From positions 1 to 37,625 of the forward strand of contig JBGTIS010000341.1 of assembly GCA_041745535.1 (NCBI GenBank): 37,625 bases of DNA. The letters run 5' to 3'. Within the stretch, counting starts at the first letter, position 1. Each line of letters opens with the position of its first letter. Below the pieces are notes generated by a model, which was not told the DNA's origin, made no database searches, and saw only the letters and a list, made by a program, of their open reading frames with translations. Position numbers and translations under genes: made by a program. The stretch is from JBGTIS01 sp041745535 (GTDB taxonomy: Bacteria > Bacteroidota > Bacteroidia > Cytophagales > Cyclobacteriaceae). Shown here piece after piece: positions 8,954 through 18,305 of the stretch.

Positions 8954-10099
8954 TCAGTTAACAGTATTATAGTCCTTGGCAAAACTATTATACAATTCCT
9001 CAATTTTTTCGTTTGATAAATTTTCACCTGAATGTACTATAATTCTATATCGGAAGGTAGTAGATTCGTTAGGAGAAAGAATAAAATTCAGTTGCTCTTT
9101 GCCCCCTGAAAAGATGCTTCTGCCCAAAGGATTTGCCGCGAACAAGCCATAACCCCGGGCATGCCAATAGGTAGGAAAGCCCACATTTTCCGGATGGTCC
9201 ATCATGATCAGGTTAATTTTTTCACCATCAACCTCGCCGGTTAGGTTTACCCAGCGGGCTTGTGTACCCCATACGGCCTCCCCTTCTACCCCTTCACTGC
9301 TGTGATAAACCCCAGATATACCTTTGTTATCCATAGAGGTAACTTCAGTCGGATTACCCTGGGCATCTGTAAATACAGCAGGTTCGTCAGAAGGATGTTC
9401 CAGTTCGCGGGCCAGCCGCATACCGATCATCCCTTCCTTGTTGTCTTTAAACAAAACTTCATCCTTTTGAGCAGTAAGCCTGGCCACCCGGTCGATAATG
9501 CGTGTATCAGCATCCGGGGCTGAAAACACAAAAGTGGTTTGTTCTTTCAGCAAAATTTTCCCCTTCGCATCGTTCCAGTTTGAGTTTACTACCAGTGTGC
9601 CTGTTTCATCGCCACTTTCCGTTTCCGCGATTTCTTTTTCTACAATAGTTCCATACTTATCCCGGTCTTTTTCGGGAATAGCATAGGAGTTATTCCAGAA
9701 ATCCAATCCGTTTACATCGCCATAATTAAACCACAGCCCTACATGGTGGGGGTGATCGACCCGTTCTCCCGGCCTGGGATCCAGCGGAAACCCCCGGGTT
9801 ACCGCAGTTCCTTTAGCCGTTAATATAGGGTACAGTACGGGCTTTTGCATGTCGTCCGGGTAAATAAGGGAAGTGAATGGCAAACCATCAATCAAAACAT
9901 TAACCCGCTTCTCAGCAGGATTATCAACAAGTTGTATCTTCTTATCTGGAGGTAGCGAACCTATATCGGCCATGGCACTGTTTTCCTGCATAGTTTTATT
10001 GCTACAGCTCTGGAAAAACAAAGCTGTGCCTGCAAGTAGTGACCAATAACATAACCTGGAAAATACGGATTGGGGATATTTGAAATTCATTCTCATCAT
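8954..10099 (-). CDS. DUF6807 (PmoA-like) family lipoprotein
   Basis: A 381-residue protein of the DUF6807 family, often labelled PmoA or methane oxygenase by mistake; it has no relation to particulate methane monooxygenase. The N-terminus carries a signal with hydrophobic core (YWSLLAGTALFF) and a probable lipobox ending at C32. The mature part shows family features PVLYPILTAKGTAVTRGFPLD, RVDHPHHVGLWFNYGDVNG and GFPTYWHARGYGLFAANPLG, histidine-rich and possibly metal- or sugar-binding. The biochemical function is unknown. It starts 5 bp after the oxidoreductase stop, so the two are surely one operon. It is likely a periplasmic partner in carbohydrate or sugar-acid breakdown (inference from context). 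Confidence 0.8.
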   Translation of the reverse strand: MMRMNFKYPQSVFSRLCYWSLLAGTALFFQSCSNKTMQENSAMADIGSLPPDKKIQLVDNPAEKRVNVLIDGLPFTSLIYPDDMQKPVLYPILTAKGTAVTRGFPLDPRPGERVDHPHHVGLWFNYGDVNGLDFWNNSYAIPEKDRDKYGTIVEKEIAETESGDETGTLVVNSNWNDAKGKILLKEQTTFVFSAPDADTRIIDRVARLTAQKDEVLFKDNKEGMIGMRLARELEHPSDEPAVFTDAQGNPTEVTSMDNKGISGVYHSSEGVEGEAVWGTQARWVNLTGEVDGEKINLIMMDHPENVGFPTYWHARGYGLFAANPLGRSIFSGGKEQLNFILSPNESTTFRYRIIVHSGENLSNEKIEELYNSFAKDYNTVN

Positions 10100-10104
10100 T
10101 TTAA

Positions 10105-11442
10105 TTAACTAATAACAATATCTTGTGCACTATCGTCGAAGGTAACCCGTTTTCCGCTGTGCAAAGCCGCGGTACACATCATGTTGGCGACAGAATGATT
10201 ATAGCCAGCCTGAACAGGGGCATTTGGAGTTTTTCTGTCACGTACACATTCCATCCAGTTGCGCATATGAGCGGAAGTCATGGTATCGGCTCCGGTATCG
10301 GCTCCGGTTTCTACTTTCACCCGATCTGCCAGTGAAAACTCTTCCAGCATAAAGGGTTTCATGCCCATGGCTGAGGCGTGTGCTTCATTGAGGCCGCCTT
10401 CGGGTGTCACCTTATTGGTATCCAGATTCAGGCTGCCACCATTAGAGAAATAGAGTTCTTTTACGCCACCGGCTGAGTTGTGCATGCGGGAAGAATACAC
10501 TACCTGAAACCCTTTACTCATATCGTCTTTCGGACCATAATCAAATACGGCTGTCATGGTATCGGCATTTTCGCGGCCATCGTGCCACATATAAATACCG
10601 CCATTAGCCGCTACGCTGCGCGGATGCTCGTAACCGCTGAACCAGTGTACCGTATCAATCTGATGCGACATCCATTGCCCCGGGATTCCTGATGAATAAG
10701 GATAAAATAAACGAAATTCAAGGTATTTTCTGGGATCCCACTTTACTTTCGGACGATTCATCAGATATCGATCCCAATCGGTATCTTTTTCCCGGATAAT
10801 AGCTACCTCCTCGGGCCTTCTCCAGCGGTCGGGCTGGTTTACATTCCAGGTCATTTCCACCATGGTAATGTCGCCAAACTTGCCTGATTTAATGTAATCG
10901 GCAGCAGCATGGTAATTGGGGGCGCTGCGTCGCTGAGAACCAATCTGCACAATTTTGTTTTTATCCTGAACGACTTTCACCAGTTTTTTGGCATCCTCCA
11001 TGGCTTCGGCCATCGGTTTTTCCACATAAGCATCTTTGCCAGCTTCCACCGCCTGTACGGCATGTAAAGCATGCTGGAAATCGGCTGTGCTAATGATCAC
11101 CGCGTCAATATCCTGGGTATCGTAGAGTTCCTCATTATTGCGAACTGCTTTGATAGTTTTCCCATATTTCTCTTTCAGGAAGGCGACACCCTCATCGCGG
11201 CGGCGATTCCAGATATCTGAAACAGCTACAAATTCATAATTCAGTTCATCACTATGATGCATAAAGGCAGGAATCAGTGCTCCCTGCAGGCGATTAGAAA
11301 AGCCAACAATGCCGACCCGCACCCGATCATTAGCTCCTAAAATACTGCCGTAGCTTTTGGCAGAAAAAGCAAATGACAATCCGGCTGCCCCGGCTGCGCT
11401 TTTCTTTATAAAATCTCTTCTGGTTGGTTGGAGTGGGTTCAT
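10105..11442 (-). CDS. Tat-exported Gfo/Idh/MocA family oxidoreductase
   Basis: A 445-residue NAD(P)-dependent oxidoreductase of the glucose-fructose oxidoreductase type. It begins with a twin-arginine signal (TRRDFIKKS, R8-R9, then an Ala/Gly-rich segment), so it is exported folded with its cofactor to the periplasm. The Rossmann strand is RVRVGIVGFSN (40-50) and the catalytic lysine signature is VEKPM (K142). The second half is the Gfo/Idh beta-sheet domain with GGIYMWHDGRENADT and an SSRMHNSAGG loop. Exported members of this family oxidise sugars or glycosides, for example to 3-keto forms; the substrate here is unknown. It sits downstream of susCD behind a strong hairpin and probably has its own promoter. 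Confidence 0.85.
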   Translation of the reverse strand: MNPLQPTRRDFIKKSAAGAAGLSFAFSAKSYGSILGANDRVRVGIVGFSNRLQGALIPAFMHHSDELNYEFVAVSDIWNRRRDEGVAFLKEKYGKTIKAVRNNEELYDTQDIDAVIISTADFQHALHAVQAVEAGKDAYVEKPMAEAMEDAKKLVKVVQDKNKIVQIGSQRRSAPNYHAAADYIKSGKFGDITMVEMTWNVNQPDRWRRPEEVAIIREKDTDWDRYLMNRPKVKWDPRKYLEFRLFYPYSSGIPGQWMSHQIDTVHWFSGYEHPRSVAANGGIYMWHDGRENADTMTAVFDYGPKDDMSKGFQVVYSSRMHNSAGGVKELYFSNGGSLNLDTNKVTPEGGLNEAHASAMGMKPFMLEEFSLADRVKVETGADTGADTMTSAHMRNWMECVRDRKTPNAPVQAGYNHSVANMMCTAALHSGKRVTFDDSAQDIVIS

Positions 11443-11475
11443 ATAGTAGGATTAACAATAAGTTTGAATAATACT

Positions 11476-11506
11476 TAAATCTAATGAATTTATCTGTTTT
11501 CTTCAA
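11476..11506 (-). promoter_or_regulatory. Candidate promoter for the oxidoreductase-DUF6807 pair
   Basis: Minus-strand TTG (11504-11506), a 20-nt spacer, then TAGATTTA (11476-11483), 7 of 8 to TAnnTTTG. It lies just downstream of the susD terminator hairpin and 34 nt before the ATG. The position fits, but the evidence is sequence pattern only. Confidence 0.35.
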
Positions 11507-11517
11507 TGAGGATTTTA

Positions 11518-11553
11518 AAGAAAAACGAGAGCATTGTCCGATGCTCTCGTTTT
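11518..11553 (-). terminator. Intrinsic terminator after susD
   Basis: A perfect 10-bp stem ACGAGAGCAT / ATGCTCTCGT (11525-11534 and 11541-11550) with a 6-nt loop, followed on the minus strand by a five-T run. It lies 45 nt past the susD stop and separates susCD from the oxidoreductase gene. Confidence 0.85.
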
Positions 11554-11594
11554 ATACTGGTTACAAACCATACAACTACAAAAAGCTAAATGGT

Positions 11595-13325
11595 TTATTC
11601 ACTTGCGCCTGGATATCCAGTATTTTGCGGATAGCCACCCTCTGTACGGTCTATCTGATCCTGTGGAATAGGGCGAAGAATGTGGTAGTCCTGAATATTG
11701 GGAGCCGCCACAGAATTGTATAATCTTACCCTTTCTACAAGTTTTCCGGTACGCACCAGGTCGAACCAACGCTGACCTTCCCCATCCAGTTCGCGCGCTC
11801 TTTCATCCAGAATAAAATCAAGCGTAACATCAGCTGCAGTAATTTCCATCTCAGTCTCTTTGCCTGGCCAGGCAGCACGACGACGAATTACGTTGATATC
11901 TTCTGCGGCACCTGTGGTATTGCCTTGTTTCCATCGAGCCTCTGCCCTGAGCAGATAAGCTTCTCCCAAACGCATCAGATAAAAATCTCTTTGTCCGGGT
12001 TCGTGTTGCCTATCAGGGCGGGTATTGTCAATCCATTTGTTCATAGATGGGAACAGTTTTTCCGTATATTCATCATTGGTGATTACCATATAACGGGTTT
12101 TTGCCTGCCGTTCCTGTGTCCATTCGGCATCTTTACCCGGCCCGGGAATAAAAACGGCTGTATCTCCTACTGTGAATTTAGCTTCACCTACGCTTGCCCC
12201 TGCAGGCAGGTAACCGGCATCAGCTTCTTCCTGAGTCCAGACAGGAATATTATCCGCATTATTAGAGAACCAGGTATGTTTATAAGTTTCATCATAACGC
12301 CGATCAATTTCCCGGTTCCAAAGGCTCAGATGAAAAGGCGTAGGCATAAAACGTTTCCAGGGACGCCCATTTTCAACATCCCGGGTCATCCCGGGCCGCA
12401 CATCATATTCAAAAAGAAAATACAAATGCCCGCGATGGCCGTTGTCATCTTGCCGGGTATCTACCTGGGCTTTAGAATTTTGTACAGTAAAGATGATTTC
12501 TTTGTTATCTTCAGCAGTACCAATATTTACCGGAACGCCTCTTTCATTATTTCCAAATAGTTCATAGTAGCTATTTGCCAGCTCAAAGCCGTAATTCTCA
12601 ATTACGCTGGTAAGTAAAGTTTCGGCTCTGGCGGCATCATTGCTTTCGGCAAAAGGTTGATAACTGCGGGTGAGCAATGCCAACCCTAATAAAAACTCGG
12701 CCGCCGGCTTAGTGGCTCTTCCCAAATCATCCTGAGTAGCAGGCAGGGTAGCCACAGCAAATTCCAGATCAGGAATAATGGCTTCGCTATAAATCTGGCC
12801 GGATGGTGTTTTATTCGCCGTTACTTCTACGCCTTCCGTTTCTTCCAGAGTCAAATGAATATCTCCATAAAAACGGGTTAGGTCAAAATAGTACAATGCC
12901 CTCAAAAATCGTATTTCGGCAATGCGTTGGTTTTTAAGGTCATCATCGATAGCAGAGTTTTCCGAACGGTTAATCACCGCATTGGCCTGGTTAATGCCCT
13001 GATAAAAAAAGTTCCAGGTATCTCTCATATAACTCTGGGCCGGACTTAACTCTACATCATAGCGGTTGATGGGCTTATGGCTGCCATCAGCTCCGTTGGT
13101 ATGCACATCAGTACCAAATACCGTCATGGTAAATCCCATTTCCACACCATAAAAGGGTTTCATAAAGGAATAGGTAGCTTTTACCGCATCTTCCAAACCC
13201 TGGGGTGTGGAATAGTAAGAAGCAGCCGATACATCAGAAACCAGTTCTTCTTTCAGGTAATCTTCGCACGACTGAGTAAAAAAAGCCGTGATAAGAAATG
13301 TTAATATTAATATTTTTGATTTCAT
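11595..13325 (-). CDS. SusD/RagB family nutrient-binding outer-membrane lipoprotein
   Basis: A 576-residue surface lipoprotein that caps a SusC channel and binds the incoming substrate. The signal peptide ends in a lipobox FTQSC with lipid-modified C20, followed by DYL as in many SusD proteins. The helical TPR-like scaffold includes RFLRALYYFDLTRFYGDI (about 138-155). The C-terminal SusD domain includes YLMRLGEAYLLRAEARW, DINVIRRRA and LDERARELDGEGQRWFDL. It starts 8 bp after susC, the standard co-translated pair. The bound substrate cannot be told from sequence. A strong terminator follows. Confidence 0.95.
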   Translation of the reverse strand: MKSKILILTFLITAFFTQSCEDYLKEELVSDVSAASYYSTPQGLEDAVKATYSFMKPFYGVEMGFTMTVFGTDVHTNGADGSHKPINRYDVELSPAQSYMRDTWNFFYQGINQANAVINRSENSAIDDDLKNQRIAEIRFLRALYYFDLTRFYGDIHLTLEETEGVEVTANKTPSGQIYSEAIIPDLEFAVATLPATQDDLGRATKPAAEFLLGLALLTRSYQPFAESNDAARAETLLTSVIENYGFELANSYYELFGNNERGVPVNIGTAEDNKEIIFTVQNSKAQVDTRQDDNGHRGHLYFLFEYDVRPGMTRDVENGRPWKRFMPTPFHLSLWNREIDRRYDETYKHTWFSNNADNIPVWTQEEADAGYLPAGASVGEAKFTVGDTAVFIPGPGKDAEWTQERQAKTRYMVITNDEYTEKLFPSMNKWIDNTRPDRQHEPGQRDFYLMRLGEAYLLRAEARWKQGNTTGAAEDINVIRRRAAWPGKETEMEITAADVTLDFILDERARELDGEGQRWFDLVRTGKLVERVRLYNSVAAPNIQDYHILRPIPQDQIDRTEGGYPQNTGYPGASE

Positions 13326-13333
13326 AATTGTCG

Positions 13334-16300
13334 TTATTTAGATTTGAATTGAGCGCTGATACCTACTATAAACAATCTGCTAGTTGGCACTGTGCCTGAC
13401 CCGATTTGTGGATCATTTCTATCATCCGGATCGCTTATTTCCGGATCGAACGTCTCGTATTTAGACCAGAACCAAAGATTTTGTCCTGAAGCATATAGTC
13501 TCAAACTTCCCATTCCCAGCCTTTCAGTAATGTTTGCAGGGAAATTATAACCTAATGTAATATTCCGTAACTTAACAAACGACCCGTTAAAATAGGTAAG
13601 GGTAGATCCATTGCGCGCGAACTCCTGATTTTGATTAGGACGAGGATAGGCATTGGTAGGATTATCAATAGTCCAGTAGTCTACATCCAGGTTATTATAA
13701 CGGGCAAATAAAGAATTATTACTATCGTGGAAGCGGCTCCGAACCATATGACCCAACCGGTAGTAAAAGAAGAAACTAAAACTAACTCCTTTGTATTCAA
13801 AACTGTTGGTCAACCCTCCCAGGATATCCGGTAAGTCAGTACCTAAAATTACCCTATCATCCGGCGTAATAACGCCATCTCCATTCTGGTCTCTGAGTTT
13901 TATTTCCCCAGGCACCTTCTGTTCTCTTTCATCCGCAAGGTCTATCTCATCTTTCTGGTAAATGCCCTCTTTTTCATAATCGAAAAATACTTTGATCGGT
14001 TTCCCTATAAACCATTCGTTTCCTATATCATCTGCCGGATTTCCATTTGCATCTATTAAGGCCAGCTCTGTTATTTCTTCATTAACCTTGGCAGCATTGA
14101 AACTCGCGTTCCACTTAAAGCCACTGCTTTGGTTGTCAATTACATTTGCGGCCAAAAACAGTTCCAATCCTTGAGTTTGGGTAGCTCCGATATTTTGCAA
14201 AATATTTGAATAACCTGACGTGGGGGGCAAGTTTCTGTTTAATAACAGATCTGTAGTATTGGTCTGGAACCAGTCGAAGTTACCAAACAATCTTCCATTG
14301 AAAAAGCCAAAATCAAGTCCTACATCAATGGTAGTTGACACTTCCCAACCCAGCGCATCGTTTGGAATTTCAGATAACGCGTACCCAAATGCAGGCGTTT
14401 CGTCCCACGCATAGGTAGTTCTTCGCAAACGTCCGAAGGTCTGGTAAGGAGCTACCGAGGTATTGCCTACCGCACCATAAGAAGCCCTTAATTTCAGCTC
14501 TTCCACAAAATTGGCATTGGCCATAAAGGGTTCGTCCACAATCCTCCACCCGGCAGATAACCCCGGAAAATATTGCCATTTGTTGCCTTCTGCCAGCCTG
14601 GATGACCCATCAGCCCGCAAAGTAGCCTGAAAAAGGTACTTATCCGCGATTTCATAATTTACTCTACCCATAAAGGAAGCTAGTTTCCATTCAAATAAAC
14701 TACTACCCACCTCATTGATAACTTCAGCCGTTCCTAAGCCATAAAAAAGCTGAGATTCATAAGGAAGGCTGGATACGTCGGTTCCCTGGCCTTCTCCTCT
14801 AAGAGACTGAATACTCTGCAACCCTGTTAATTTTATTTCATGTATGTCGCCGAGTTTTTTCTCATAGGTAACTAAGTTTTCCAAAGTATAACCTAAATCT
14901 TGAAAATTTGCCATAGAGGCATCTGCCGGTCCGCCCCGGTTGGTATTGGTAAGGCTGGCCGCAAAAAAACCTCGTCTAAAAAGCCTGACATCAGGGCCAA
15001 AGGTAAGCTTATATTTTAACCCCTCAGCAATTTTAGCTTCCACATACAATGGCGCAAAAATCCGGATAGCTTTTCGCTCATCTACAAAAGCATTGTCTAC
15101 CAATTCATTTAGCGGGTTAGTACGGATACCATCGTTAGTAGGCAGGAAAATTAAATTACCCTCTTCGTCGTAAGGTACACCCAGTGGGTTATTGGCCAAA
15201 GCCTCTCCCATCGTATTGCTGTTACCATAGTTTTGCGTAGAAAATGAAGTAAGGGTAGACATCCCTACCTTAAAAATAGAGTTGATCTGATGGTCCAGGT
15301 TAATTCTTCCCGTTACCCGCTCATAATCCATCGTTTTGATGATACCCTGCTCATTGAAATATCCCAGCGAAAGGTTGAACTGTGTTTTTTCATCTCCGCC
15401 CCGCACCGACATCTGATGATTGGTTTGCCATCCATTGTCCAGTACCAGATCCTGGTAATTGGTAGAACGGCCTTCCGCAATGGATTTCAGCTCTACCGGA
15501 TCATCAAAAACCACATCATCACCAGGAATAGTACCATCCCAGGCTGCTTTGCCATCGGCATCTTGCCGGCGAGATTCCCGTTTTAACTGGGCAAATTCGG
15601 CGCCATTCATCATATCAACCTGATTAACCACGTTGGTAACGCCATAATATCCATTGTAGTTTATCTGCGTTTCTCCGGGCTCTCCTCTTTTGGTAGTGAT
15701 CAATACCACACCATTGGCCCCTCTGGAACCATAAATAGCCGTAGAAGCGGCATCTTTTAATATTTCCATAGATTCTATATCCTGCGGATTGATATCAAAA
15801 ATGGCGCTGGTGCTGCTGGTTTGTGGGATTCCATCTATTACATACAAAGGATCGTTAGAAGCTGTAATGGATCTACGGCCGCGAATCCGGATAGATGGGG
15901 CTTGCCCGGGGCGTCCGCCGCCAGACAAAACGTCAACTCCTGCTACCTGTCCCTGCATGGCCTGTACACCACTAGCCACCGGAATTTTAGCAATGTCCTG
16001 AGCATCCAGTGAAGCAATGGCTGCGGTTACATCCCGTTTTTCCTGGGTACCGTAACCTACTACCACTACTTCTGACAGCGACTGAATATCGGGTGATAAA
16101 CTCAGATTAATTACCGTTTGGTTGCCAATAGTTACTTCTTCTGACGTATAGCCAATAGAAGAAAAAACTAAAATTTCGCCTCCAGCCGGTACGGTTAATC
16201 TATAATTTCCTTCCACATCGGTAACTGTACCCGTAGTGGTACCTTTTACTAAGATGTTTACACCTGGTAATGAGCCATCGGAAGAAAGATCCGTTACCTT

Positions 16301-16399
16301 TCCACTAATTACTTTTTGCGCATACGAAGCATGCATAAAAAGTAATCCCATAAAAATAAGCAAAACATTTTTGCTCGTAAAACGTAGAGTTTTCATCAT
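13334..16399 (-). CDS. SusC/RagA family TonB-linked outer-membrane transporter
   Basis: A 1021-residue TonB-dependent beta-barrel that imports oligomers captured by SusD. It has a signal peptide ending near ASYAQ (residue 28), a carboxypeptidase-regulatory-like domain (about 31-102), the SusC TonB-box region SEVVVVGYGTQEKRDV (109-124), and a plug with IRIRG (170-174), YVIDG (186-190) and AIYGSRGANGVVLITTK. A 22-strand-type barrel follows, ending in an aromatic-rich last strand (SRLFIVGISAQFKSK). No STN domain is present, so it is not coupled to a FecR/anti-sigma relay through its N-terminus. It is first in the susCD operon, with an AT-rich 303-bp upstream region carrying 22-bp-spaced direct repeats. 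Confidence 0.95.
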   Translation of the reverse strand: MMKTLRFTSKNVLLIFMGLLFMHASYAQKVISGKVTDLSSDGSLPGVNILVKGTTTGTVTDVEGNYRLTVPAGGEILVFSSIGYTSEEVTIGNQTVINLSLSPDIQSLSEVVVVGYGTQEKRDVTAAIASLDAQDIAKIPVASGVQAMQGQVAGVDVLSGGGRPGQAPSIRIRGRRSITASNDPLYVIDGIPQTSSTSAIFDINPQDIESMEILKDAASTAIYGSRGANGVVLITTKRGEPGETQINYNGYYGVTNVVNQVDMMNGAEFAQLKRESRRQDADGKAAWDGTIPGDDVVFDDPVELKSIAEGRSTNYQDLVLDNGWQTNHQMSVRGGDEKTQFNLSLGYFNEQGIIKTMDYERVTGRINLDHQINSIFKVGMSTLTSFSTQNYGNSNTMGEALANNPLGVPYDEEGNLIFLPTNDGIRTNPLNELVDNAFVDERKAIRIFAPLYVEAKIAEGLKYKLTFGPDVRLFRRGFFAASLTNTNRGGPADASMANFQDLGYTLENLVTYEKKLGDIHEIKLTGLQSIQSLRGEGQGTDVSSLPYESQLFYGLGTAEVINEVGSSLFEWKLASFMGRVNYEIADKYLFQATLRADGSSRLAEGNKWQYFPGLSAGWRIVDEPFMANANFVEELKLRASYGAVGNTSVAPYQTFGRLRRTTYAWDETPAFGYALSEIPNDALGWEVSTTIDVGLDFGFFNGRLFGNFDWFQTNTTDLLLNRNLPPTSGYSNILQNIGATQTQGLELFLAANVIDNQSSGFKWNASFNAAKVNEEITELALIDANGNPADDIGNEWFIGKPIKVFFDYEKEGIYQKDEIDLADEREQKVPGEIKLRDQNGDGVITPDDRVILGTDLPDILGGLTNSFEYKGVSFSFFFYYRLGHMVRSRFHDSNNSLFARYNNLDVDYWTIDNPTNAYPRPNQNQEFARNGSTLTYFNGSFVKLRNITLGYNFPANITERLGMGSLRLYASGQNLWFWSKYETFDPEISDPDDRNDPQIGSGTVPTSRLFIVGISAQFKSK

Positions 16400-16702
16400 A
16401 ATAAGTGTGATTTGATTAGAATTTATTAAAACTTAACAATATTGTCATTAAAAATTAACAATATAATACACGAAGAAATAAAATAAAGAGTCAGTTTATT
16501 GAAATTAATGCATTTCAATATTTTAAATATTTGCTGTAAAATAAAGAATTTTGGTAAAAAACTCTATTAATTCTTTTCAATTATTGATATTCTTTTTGAA
16601 AATAGCTAGAAACTGAACTAATAGGCTAAAAAAAATTTGTATCAGAAAAAAACAATGTAAGTTTTAAAAAAATTTTCAGGTATAGTTTTGACTATTTTTT
16701 AT
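16400..16702. other. AT-rich regulatory spacer between the enolase-like gene and susC
   Basis: No coding potential was seen. It is strongly AT-rich. It contains two copies of TTAACAATAT (see the repeat entry) and no convincing hairpin terminator for the upstream enolase-like gene. It probably holds the susC promoter, but no clear TAnnTTTG element was found. Confidence 0.5.
16433..16464. promoter_or_regulatory. Direct repeats TTAACAATAT upstream of susC
   Basis: Two identical 10-nt copies (16433-16442 and 16455-16464) start exactly 22 bp apart, about two helical turns. They lie 34-65 nt ahead of the susC start. The spacing suits a dimeric regulator binding one DNA face. In AT-rich DNA chance similarity is possible. 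Confidence 0.35.
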
Positions 16703-18112
16703 CTAGATGTGCCTCAATTGAGTCTGATAATGTGCGGAATCAGCAAAAATTCCTCCGCTTTTATTGTAAAAATCTTCGTTCAGCACGAAAACGCCATCTT
16801 TAGTTTTTGTCCAGGAAGCATCGGGAAAAGGATGGTAAGACTTCATTTTATCCCAGAACTTATAATTCTGATGGCCATTGGTTTCCATTAAATTGAAATC
16901 AAGTCCGGGGAATGGCGAAAGTCTGGCGGCTACATTTTTATTCCAATCCACCAAAATTGGATTCACCGTTAGGTCGGCACAGAAACATGGAATGTTTCTT
17001 TCATGTGCTGCCTGTGCTATTTTCATCGTCATACTCAGGGTTTTGGCAATGGCTTTCAGAGCAATACCCTTATAACCCAATTCAATACGCTCTATCGCAT
17101 CGGCATCAGTATGGGCGCTCTCATCGGCTGCTACCACAACACCTACACCGCTCACATCTACCTTGACTTCCTCCGGAAAAGGTTCTTCAAAAATAATCAC
17201 CTGTTCCAAAGCGCCAATTTTATCGGCATGGTCTAAAAATTTTAACAAGGTTTCCTTATTTTCATACCGACCATTGGCATCCAGGTAATAAGGAATTTTT
17301 CCATTTTTGGTATGCGTTGTTTTAGTATTTCCTATAGCCTGATGGATATCGGTTAGCCGGGCTTTATCTTTATCCAGCATTTCCTGCTGGGTGCCGGGCA
17401 TTCCCAATTTGATTTTCAGAATAAAATATCCTTCATCCATAGCATCTTTCATTTCCTGAATCGGAATGGTATAAGCCATAGAAGGTACACTGGCCACATA
17501 CTGATGGTGGTGCGAAAGGCCGGGTCTGTACTGAGCAGGAATGAGGTCATCAAAATTATTGATATTATTTTCAGCCGCGTACAGCAACCAGGCGGCATTG
17601 TCTACCGGAACCAAAGCATTGAGCGCAAACGTTTTTCGAAGGTCAGCATTTCCCGTTATTTTTTTACCATATTCATATACTTCATCTAAAATAGAATCGA
17701 GCAGATCAATAGGAGTGGTAAATGTTTTTCCTTTGGCAATTTGTAATGCTTTTTCGGTGAGCGCGTACATAATGGCATTGCCGCCACTTTCGGAATGTGC
17801 CGCGAAAACTCCGGCATCTGACCACAGTACACTCTGCGTGCCTAAACCCATTTTTGCTGTACCACCTTCACTTTTCATCATGGCTATCGATTGCCAGATT
17901 TCAGTTAAATAGCCGCCTTTAAAGCCAAAAGGACGAATTAGGGGTTCGCGCTCAAAATTCGCGTCCACACTGGCAATCTTAATTTTTTTATTCGCCCTGG
18001 CAGAATTTTTTGTCTGTCCGTAAGGATTTACCATAGCGATTCCTGCCATTGCTGACGCGTTTTTCATAAATTCTCTTCTGCTGTAATGATTTGGGGTTTG
18101 GTATTTTTTCAC
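16703..18112 (-). CDS. Enolase-superfamily (mandelate racemase/epimerase-like) protein, Tat-exported
   Basis: A 469-residue member of the mandelate racemase/muconate lactonising group, related to dipeptide epimerases. A twin-arginine motif YSRREFMKN (R12-R13) followed by a hydrophobic stretch suggests export. Catalytic residues of the superfamily are in place: KIK lysines at 233-235, metal ligands D278 (YLDANGRY), E309 (FEEPF) and D330 (AADES), and the opposite-face lysine in LKAIAKT (353-357). Both acid/base lysines suggest a 1,1-proton transfer (epimerase or racemase) rather than dehydration, but the substrate is unknown. It lies upstream of susC on the same strand (303-bp gap) and is divergent from the amidohydrolase. 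Confidence 0.8.
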   Translation of the reverse strand: MKKYQTPNHYSRREFMKNASAMAGIAMVNPYGQTKNSARANKKIKIASVDANFEREPLIRPFGFKGGYLTEIWQSIAMMKSEGGTAKMGLGTQSVLWSDAGVFAAHSESGGNAIMYALTEKALQIAKGKTFTTPIDLLDSILDEVYEYGKKITGNADLRKTFALNALVPVDNAAWLLYAAENNINNFDDLIPAQYRPGLSHHHQYVASVPSMAYTIPIQEMKDAMDEGYFILKIKLGMPGTQQEMLDKDKARLTDIHQAIGNTKTTHTKNGKIPYYLDANGRYENKETLLKFLDHADKIGALEQVIIFEEPFPEEVKVDVSGVGVVVAADESAHTDADAIERIELGYKGIALKAIAKTLSMTMKIAQAAHERNIPCFCADLTVNPILVDWNKNVAARLSPFPGLDFNLMETNGHQNYKFWDKMKSYHPFPDASWTKTKDGVFVLNEDFYNKSGGIFADSAHYQTQLRHI

Positions 18113-18305
18113 TGCTAGATAGTTTAAATTTTATTTAGGGTAACGTTTGGTTCAAAAGCCTAAGATGATTCCGAGAAGTTTATTAAAAGCATTAAATTTG
18201 TCCAACAGGTTTATCAATTCCAAATTTTTTTGTAAATCCTATCCGGTTATTTTATAAATAAATAAACTTCATTACCCGGATTTATTAACGTCATTCATCG
18301 ATTGT

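Noticed and set aside
8954..10099. Methane oxygenase PmoA, a label often attached to this family.
   Set aside because: There are no membrane helices or monooxygenase features; it is a lipoprotein of the DUF6807 family.
11925..12560. Plus-strand ORF of 211 codons inside susD.
   Set aside because: It is antisense to a clear SusD coding region and has no recognisable domain; a shadow frame.
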